From Kiritimatiellota bacterium (lineage in GTDB: Bacteria; Verrucomicrobiota; Kiritimatiellia; JAAZAB01): a stretch of 10,000 bases of DNA. Positions 6,186 through 10,000 of this stretch are shown here, in pieces. The stretch covers positions 1 to 10,000 of the forward strand of contig VSJD01000326.1 in NCBI GenBank assembly GCA_008636095.1, written 5' to 3'. The position numbers and the translations under genes were made by a program. The notes under the pieces are model-generated. The model saw nothing but the letters and a program-made list of their open reading frames with translations. It was not told where the DNA came from and ran no database searches. The first letter of the stretch is position 1; every line of letters starts with the position of its first letter.

Positions 6186-7199
6186 TTACCGCTTCCAGTT
6201 GGCCTTCAAGTAGCGGATGTAATTGGCGCACATTTCATCCGAAATATTGGCCGGAATGTGGTTGCCGACGGCCCATATAAAGCCCGGGCACTTCCTGGCC
6301 AGCGCGAGCGTGGCGTCAATTTCTGCCTTGACCTGTTCCCATGTCCCGAATGTCATCGTGCGACAATCCACCTTGCTGCCCACGATGCAATGGGTTTTGC
6401 CGAAGCGTTCCACCACGTAGTCCATATTGTTGGTCGGCTCAAAAATAAAACCGTCGGCGCCGCAGGCGGCAATATCCTCCATGAACATGTCGAAGGTGCC
6501 GTCGGAGCAGAAAAGCACCTTTTTCCCGGCTTGTTTAAGGGGGGCCCACATCCGTTTGAAGAGGGGGAAAATAACGCCCCGGTAGAACTCCGGACTGATG
6601 AAGGGACCCTCGGTCCACACCATGTCATCGTGTTGGATGAACACTTCGATGTCAGTTTCAGCCTGGGCCATGACGTAATGCCGCGTGTATTCGCCGAATC
6701 GGTCAAGCACCTTGGCAAAGCGCGCCTCATCCGCGGCGGCCAGAAGCAGCATATCCCAGCCAAACGCAGCGATCGCTCCGGAAATGACCGTTGGATAATA
6801 TCCACCCGTGACCAGCTGGTTTGGATTGTCGGCCTGCGCTTTTTGATAGCTGTTTGCATAATATTTGACCAACTCACGGTGCGCGGGAATCCCATATTCC
6901 CGGACCGGATCAAATGCATAAACCTCTTCCGGGTCCGAGAAGGGACAGGGATGCGCTTGATGGAGATCACTGCCGTCGGCGGCATAGACGGCATGGCCCA
7001 TATCAGTGGCGCGTCCCTGCGCTCCCCAGTTGATCGGTCCGCCATCCGTACGCCAGAGCAAGTCGATATCCCAGGCATCATTGAAGGGCTGTCCGAGTTT
7101 AGCGATGTATTCCTTGTGATACTCCATGGAATATTCCGTGTGGGCAATACGGGGCGTCGGACGCAGATAGATGGTATCCAGAGCAATCTGACGGCTCAT
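6186..7199 (-). CDS. Divergent UroD-superfamily protein
   Basis: This 337-residue protein has the UroD-superfamily layout. It shows an N-terminal polar region, FIQHDDMVWTEGPFISPEFYRGVIFPLFKRM (central barrel strand with HDDM at 190-193), VLFCSDG (228-234), GADGFIFEPTNNMD (248-260), VGSKVDCR and the late motif GNHIPANI (312-319). Where the methyltransferase-like branch has H-x-C-G, this one has FCSDG, and the third ligand position is in GNHIPAN. A canonical H-x-C zinc site is therefore not evident. Such proteins are annotated as uroporphyrinogen decarboxylase or methyltransferase without a tested activity. The start is well supported: AAAGGAGG lies six bases before the ATG, the best ribosome binding site in the window. 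It is divergent from an AraC regulator that likely controls it, and convergent with the other UroD-like gene. Confidence 0.82.
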   Translation of the reverse strand: MSRQIALDTIYLRPTPRIAHTEYSMEYHKEYIAKLGQPFNDAWDIDLLWRTDGGPINWGAQGRATDMGHAVYAADGSDLHQAHPCPFSDPEEVYAFDPVREYGIPAHRELVKYYANSYQKAQADNPNQLVTGGYYPTVISGAIAAFGWDMLLLAAADEARFAKVLDRFGEYTRHYVMAQAETDIEVFIQHDDMVWTEGPFISPEFYRGVIFPLFKRMWAPLKQAGKKVLFCSDGTFDMFMEDIAACGADGFIFEPTNNMDYVVERFGKTHCIVGSKVDCRTMTFGTWEQVKAEIDATLALARKCPGFIWAVGNHIPANISDEMCANYIRYLKANWKR

Positions 7200-7205
7200 G
7201 GTGGT

Positions 7206-7265
7206 CCTCCTTTACATTGTCATTCTGGTTCAACGTGCCCATATTTATATCATGATCCAATGTAA
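7206..7265 (-). promoter_or_regulatory. Strong RBS overlapped by an 8-base inverted repeat
   Basis: In the minus-strand transcript, TTACATTG (from 7265-7258) is followed 38 bases later by its exact complement CAATGTAA (7219-7212). The second arm shares its last two bases with the Shine-Dalgarno AAAGGAGG (7213-7206). The pair could act as a leader stem near the ribosome site, or as two AraC half-sites in DNA. Confidence 0.35.
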
Positions 7266-7301
7266 CAAAAGAATAGCTGGAATTATGTAATTTATGTATA
7301 T

Positions 7302-7330
7302 TTTACAGATGCAGTCACGTCGTATATGAT
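7302..7330 (+). promoter_or_regulatory. Putative promoter for the AraC-flavoprotein operon
   Basis: TTTACA (7302-7307) and TATGAT (7325-7330) are 17 bases apart, each one base from consensus. Transcription would begin around 7337, leaving a leader of about ten bases before ATG 7347. The -35 lies inside a dyad, TGTAA (7286-7290) and TTACA (7303-7307), so a protein bound there could block the promoter, for example by autoregulation. The site is inferred from sequence only. Confidence 0.45.
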
Positions 7331-7346
7331 ATATTAAGAAATATTC

Positions 7347-8168
7347 ATGGACACTATACCTTCATCCTTGCAGATTCGCATCCTCATCTTCAGGCGCTGG
7401 CATTATCCAAAAACGTGGGGTGGGCCAGGCGTCCGCAGTCCATTTAACCGTTTGTACTGGCTGGATCGCGGATGTGGTCTGGTGGCGCACGAGCGTCAGC
7501 GCGTGGAACTCCGGCCCGGTCGGCTCTATCTTTTTCCCGCCAACCAGACGGCCGATTACAGTTGTTCGACGCCGATCAACCTGGCCTGGATTCATTTCAA
7601 CGCGGGATTGTTCGGTGGCGCCATGGATATCACGCAGATCGTCCAAATGCCGCTGGCGCTGACACCGTCTAATCCCAGATTTATTGCCGGTCTTTGGGAT
7701 CGCTTCATGCGCGCCGAGGCGCCGGATGATTTTGCCACGAATGTCGAGCGCGACGGCATTATCCGGCAGATGCTGGCCTGTTTTCTGAGAAGCGCCCAGG
7801 AGACCGAGACGTTTCTGACCCAGCGCATCCGCCACTTTGGGCGTTTTCACAGCGTCCTGACGTACATTGACGACCATCTGTGCGAGCGCCTCACGCTCGT
7901 CGAACTGGCGCGGGTGATGCATCTGCAGCCGAACTATTTCAGCAATTTATTCTGCCGCCATTTCGGCGTGCCCCCTTTGCACTATCTCCAGCGCCGGCGT
8001 GTCGAACGCGCCCAGTTCAGGCTCCATGACACCGCCGCCGGCGTAGCCGAGATCGCGGCTGAACTTGGTTTTTGCGATCAGTTCCATTTTTCGCGCGTAT
8101 TCCGTGCCATTACCGGATGCTCGCCGCTTCAATACCGGAAGAACAGACTACAGCCGGACCAGGGATAA
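7347..8168 (+). CDS. AraC-family transcriptional regulator
   Basis: This 273-residue regulator has an N-terminal cupin-like sensing domain (about 10-100, including VELRPGRLYLFPANQTADY and INLAWIHFNAG, typical of AraC arm and barrel). A linker follows, then a C-terminal double HTH (about 170-268). HTH1 is LTLVELARVMHLQPNYFSNLF. HTH2 is VAEIAAELGFCDQFHFSRVF, followed by TGCSPLQYR, the conserved closing motif. The start ATG is a short distance after a fair promoter. It is divergent from the second UroD-like gene and shares a 147-base intergenic region with it, so control of that gene is the simplest inference. The stop codon overlaps the next gene's start as TAATG, indicating translational coupling to the flavoprotein. 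The ligand is unknown, possibly a carbohydrate or glycan-derived metabolite as in many family members. Confidence 0.88.
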   Translation: MDTIPSSLQIRILIFRRWHYPKTWGGPGVRSPFNRLYWLDRGCGLVAHERQRVELRPGRLYLFPANQTADYSCSTPINLAWIHFNAGLFGGAMDITQIVQMPLALTPSNPRFIAGLWDRFMRAEAPDDFATNVERDGIIRQMLACFLRSAQETETFLTQRIRHFGRFHSVLTYIDDHLCERLTLVELARVMHLQPNYFSNLFCRHFGVPPLHYLQRRRVERAQFRLHDTAAGVAEIAAELGFCDQFHFSRVFRAITGCSPLQYRKNRLQPDQG

Positions 8169-9613
8169 TGAGTCACGCTCCAAATATTCCCGCCGTGGTG
8201 ATTATCGGCGCGGGGCCGGCCGGCCTCATGGCGGCCCTGACCGCCGCCAGGGCGGGCGCCCGGGTGATTGTTTTCGAACAGCTCCCGGAGCCGGGCGTAA
8301 GGTTGCTTGCGACCGGAGGTGGTCACTGCAATTTTACGAACACCCTCGCCACCGAAGATTTCATCCGGCACTTCGGCGCCAAGAGCCGTTTTGTGGCGCC
8401 CGCCATCAAAGCCCTAAACGGCAACCGGCTGCGTCTGTTTTTTGGAGAGATGGGGATACCATCCCACAGTCCGGATGGGTTTCATGTTTTCCCGGTGTCC
8501 GATTCCGCGCGGTCCATTCGGGATGCCCTCCGGCAGGCCTGCCGAAAACTGGGCGTGGAGTTTCGATTTAACAGCCGCGTGGATAGCCTGCAAATAGATC
8601 GCGGCCAGGTGATGGGCATCATTACGTCACGTGGTACGGAATCAGCCGCGGGCGTAGTGCTTGCCGCGGGCGGAGCAAGCTACAAGAGCCTGGGTGGCGG
8701 GGAAAGCGGTTTCCGGCTGGCCCGCAAGGCCGGTCATACGATTGTTCCGCTGTGTCCCGCGCTGGTTCCCCTGGTTACCCGTGAGACCTGGCCGGCGACC
8801 CTGGCCGGAGTTTCGCTCCCGCGCGTCACGGTCAGCCTGGCGTGCCAGGACGAAGCACCCGCGCGAAGCCTGGTGTGCCAGGACGAAGCACCCGCGCGAA
8901 GCCTGGCGTGCCAGGACGAAGCGCCCGCGCGAAGCCTGGCGTTCCAAGGCAATGCCCGCGAAGCCGCGACCGGAAGTTTGCTATTTACCCACCAGGGCAT
9001 TTCCGGGCCGGTCGTGCTGGACATTTCCGGCAGTGTTTCATCGGCTTTGAGGACCCGTGCCTCCGTAGTCGTCATGCTCGATCTTGCCCCCGATCGGACG
9101 ATCGAAGCATGGCAGGGGCATATTGAAAGATTGCGCAAGGGACACGGCGCCAAGGCGGTGCTGTCCATGCTTGCCGAAAGTCTTCCCGCGGCATTGGCGA
9201 AAGTAGTGCTTGATCGCGTCCCGATCACGCCGCCTGTCGCCAGGCTCCGCCGACCAGGCTCCGCCGGAGCGCTACGCCCAGGCGAGAGCGCTACGCCCAG
9301 GCGAGGCGGGTATCGGGATGCGACGCTTTTGAGCGTAGCGCGATTATCGCGCGAGCAAAGTCGCAAGCTGATCATGTTGATTAAGAATCTGCCCTTGACG
9401 ATTGTGGGGACCGAGGGCTTCGGCAAGGCTATGGTTACGAAAGGGGGTATCAACCTGGCGGAAGTATGCCCCAAGACACTGGAAAGCAAGCGCGTCCACG
9501 GGCTTTTCTTTGCCGGCGAAATCCTGGACGTTGATGGGCCCTGCGGCGGGTTCAACCTGCAATGGGCCTTTTCCAGCGGGTTCCTCGCCACTCAGAACCT
9601 GAGCAATCAATAA
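8168..9613 (+). CDS. HI0933/YhiN-family FAD-dependent oxidoreductase with in-frame repeat insertions
   Basis: This 481-residue flavoprotein of the HI0933 family (NAD(P)/FAD-dependent oxidoreductase-like) is related to E. coli YhiN. Its FAD-binding Rossmann fold starts with VVIIGAGPAGLMAALTAARAGARVIVFEQ (10-38). Then come LLATGGGHCNFTN (46-58), VLAAGGASYKSLGG (164-177), LLFTHQGISGPVVLD (271-285), and the C-terminal GGINLAEVCPKTLESKRVHGLFFAGEILDVDGPCGGFNLQWAF. Family members are usually about 400-420 residues. The excess comes from two low-complexity insertions, residues 226-258 (three 11-residue repeats CQDEAPARSLA-like) and about 359-389 (Arg/Gly/Pro rich). Both keep the frame and leave the core motifs intact. 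ATG 8168 overlaps the AraC stop; the frame is open upstream to 8072 but those 32 residues do not resemble the family. The physiological substrate is unknown. Confidence 0.88.
   Translation: MSHAPNIPAVVIIGAGPAGLMAALTAARAGARVIVFEQLPEPGVRLLATGGGHCNFTNTLATEDFIRHFGAKSRFVAPAIKALNGNRLRLFFGEMGIPSHSPDGFHVFPVSDSARSIRDALRQACRKLGVEFRFNSRVDSLQIDRGQVMGIITSRGTESAAGVVLAAGGASYKSLGGGESGFRLARKAGHTIVPLCPALVPLVTRETWPATLAGVSLPRVTVSLACQDEAPARSLVCQDEAPARSLACQDEAPARSLAFQGNAREAATGSLLFTHQGISGPVVLDISGSVSSALRTRASVVVMLDLAPDRTIEAWQGHIERLRKGHGAKAVLSMLAESLPAALAKVVLDRVPITPPVARLRRPGSAGALRPGESATPRRGGYRDATLLSVARLSREQSRKLIMLIKNLPLTIVGTEGFGKAMVTKGGINLAEVCPKTLESKRVHGLFFAGEILDVDGPCGGFNLQWAFSSGFLATQNLSNQ
8834..8965 (+). repeat. 33-base tandem repeat inside the flavoprotein gene
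   Basis: Three near-identical 33-base units begin at 8834, 8867 and 8900, followed by a diverged partial unit at 8933. Only single-base differences separate the first three: C to T in unit 2 and A to G in unit 3. Each encodes SL-A/V-CQDEAPAR and contains the inverted repeat CCTGGC-GT-GCCAGG. Since units are 11 codons long, copy number can change without frameshift. The flanking 'VSLA' and 'FQGNAREA' read as continuous family-like sequence, so insertion of about three units at that junction is inferred. Confidence 0.85.
9241..9341 (+). repeat. Mosaic of direct and inverted repeats inside the flavoprotein gene
   Basis: CAGGCTCCGCCG occurs at 9241-9252 and 9255-9266. A 19-base unit, GAGCGCTACGCCCAGGCGA, is tandem at 9267-9285 and 9286-9304. 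GCGCTACGC (9269-9277 and 9288-9296) has its exact complement GCGTAGCGC at 9333-9341. The stretch is strongly GC-rich and encodes Arg/Gly/Pro-rich residues (about 359-389), absent from the usual family pattern between PPVA and LSREQ. It also abuts the palindrome CGCGATTATCGCG (9340-9352). Confidence 0.75.
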
Positions 9614-9701
9614 CATTTTCTTTTTATGATTTTTTCACTCTTGTCCAAAATAATAATTTCAGAATGTATAAAATCGTTGATATCACAGCACCATGTTCAA
9701 A

Positions 9702-9715
9702 TTGTCAATTGACAA
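9702..9715. repeat. 14-base perfect palindrome
   Basis: TTGTCAATTGACAA is perfectly symmetric with no spacer. Placed a few bases before the next hairpin, it could be an operator, but there is no gene nearby to support that. Confidence 0.4.
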
Positions 9716-9721
9716 GACCTC

Positions 9722-9743
9722 GTCCTCTCCCTCGGGAGAGGAC
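9722..9743. repeat. Perfect 10-bp stem of a CCTCTCCC/GGGAGAGG palindromic repeat type
   Basis: GTCCTCTCCC pairs perfectly with GGGAGAGGAC around a two-base loop, followed by AGGCGAGGG. The composition is reminiscent of the widespread intergenic repeats in bacteria built on CCCTCTCCC...GGGAGAGGG. Membership of that class is inferred from memory of the motif and not tested. It may also terminate transcription of the flavoprotein operon, although no T run follows. Confidence 0.5.
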
Positions 9744-9761
9744 AGAGGCGAGGGGGCACAT

Positions 9762-9809
9762 TTGCCTGCCCGCAATCGCTACGCGACAGCGTTGCGGGTG
9801 GGCGGGCAA
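9762..9809. repeat. Long imperfect hairpin
   Basis: CCCGCAA-t-CGCT (9769-9780) pairs with AGCGTTGCGGG (9788-9798) with one bulged base and a seven-base loop. The stem is extended outside by TTGCC (9762-9766) with GGCAA (9805-9809). Confidence 0.5.
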
Positions 9810-9836
9810 GTTGCCATAGAGATGAATGGCGAGACG

Positions 9837-9867
9837 ACCCGGCATAGCCCAACGGGCGACGCCGGGT
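9837..9867. repeat. Two-tier hairpin
   Basis: ACCCGGC (9837-9843) pairs with GCCGGGT (9861-9867). Inside it GCCC (9847-9850) pairs with GGGC (9854-9857), giving a stem with a symmetric three-base internal loop and the loop AAC. Confidence 0.5.
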
Positions 9868-10000
9868 TAGCTTCGCCGAATTTCGCTTTAAACAAAGATG
9901 CCCCGTGGCTTCCGTCTCCGTCTGTCAACTATGGCCGGGCACGTGCCATGGGGAGCTTGACTGGCTCGCGGGTCCGCAAATTGTGGTAAAGAGCCGTAAT

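Larger units (their letters stand above)
9614..10000. other. Intergenic region with several hairpins, no convincing gene
   Basis: Four distinct dyads are present between 9702 and 9867, annotated separately, plus the 10-base palindrome GGCACGTGCC at 9938-9947. The open frames here (for instance 9693-9989) simply translate the repeats and show no family features. The first 30 bases after the flavoprotein stop are T-rich without a stem. The right edge may hold the beginning of another gene or element, but I cannot recognise one. Confidence 0.7.

Noticed and set aside
6258..7265. Long plus-strand open frame of 335 codons
   Set aside because: It is the antisense shadow of the second UroD-like gene, which has family motifs and a strong ribosome binding site; the plus-strand product shows no family features.
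8072..8167. Upstream extension of the flavoprotein start to 8072
   Set aside because: The added 32 residues lie inside the AraC gene and do not resemble the family; the TAATG overlap at 8166-8170 is a typical coupled start.
8834..8965. CRISPR-like array, because of regular 33-base repeats
   Set aside because: Units are directly tandem with no spacers, lie in frame within a conserved gene, and no cas genes are nearby.
8734..9591. Minus-strand open frame of 285 codons opposite the flavoprotein
   Set aside because: Its residues mirror codons of the conserved flavoprotein and the repeats; no motif is recognisable.
9861..9875. Integron attC-like core near GCCGGGTTAGC
   Set aside because: GTTAGCT does not fit the GTTRRRY core consensus, the paired site is missing, and there is no integrase or cassette gene.
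9693..9989. 98-codon open frame at the right end
   Set aside because: It translates a run of hairpins and shows no domain, signal or family feature; no ribosome binding site is evident.

Overview
The window is a bacterial chromosomal segment of medium GC. It holds nine protein-coding genes, one of them cut by the left edge, and an unusual density of palindromic and short repeated DNA. The gene mix is a GH29-like glycosidase, two AraC-type regulators, two divergent UroD-superfamily proteins, an exported SUMF1-like protein, and weak or variable Shine-Dalgarno sites. It is reminiscent of the PVC group (Verrucomicrobiota, Kiritimatiellota, Lentisphaerota). That placement is inferred from gene families only; no rRNA or other marker gene is present.

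Left part (1-3378). A GH29-like enzyme reads leftward off the edge (803 to 1). Facing away from it is an AraC-family regulator (start set at 1076), followed after 32 bases by a MATE-type multidrug/metabolite exporter (1936-3378). The regulator and exporter are probably one transcription unit. A fair sigma70-like promoter lies at 822-849. The long leader between it and the regulator contains a palindromic element.

Middle (3379-5041). A 301-base gap packed with hairpins leads to a small Lpp-like coiled-coil lipoprotein (3680-3979). An exported SUMF1/FGE-fold protein lies convergent to it (4924-4091). Between the two convergent stops sit two inverted arrays of an octamer repeat that can fold into one long stem.

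Right part (5042-10000). Two UroD-superfamily proteins are convergent (5042-6076 plus, 7199-6186 minus). The second is divergent from another AraC regulator (7347-8168), which overlaps by one base the start of an HI0933/YhiN-family flavoprotein (8168-9613). This places the regulator where it could control both the UroD-like gene and the flavoprotein. The flavoprotein carries two low-complexity in-frame insertions, one a 33-base tandem repeat and one a mosaic of direct and inverted repeats. The last 387 bases hold no convincing gene but several further hairpins.

The most noteworthy theme is the spread of palindromic and repeat DNA in four non-coding places and inside one conserved gene. I found no CRISPR array, tRNA, rRNA, transposase or recognised defence system.
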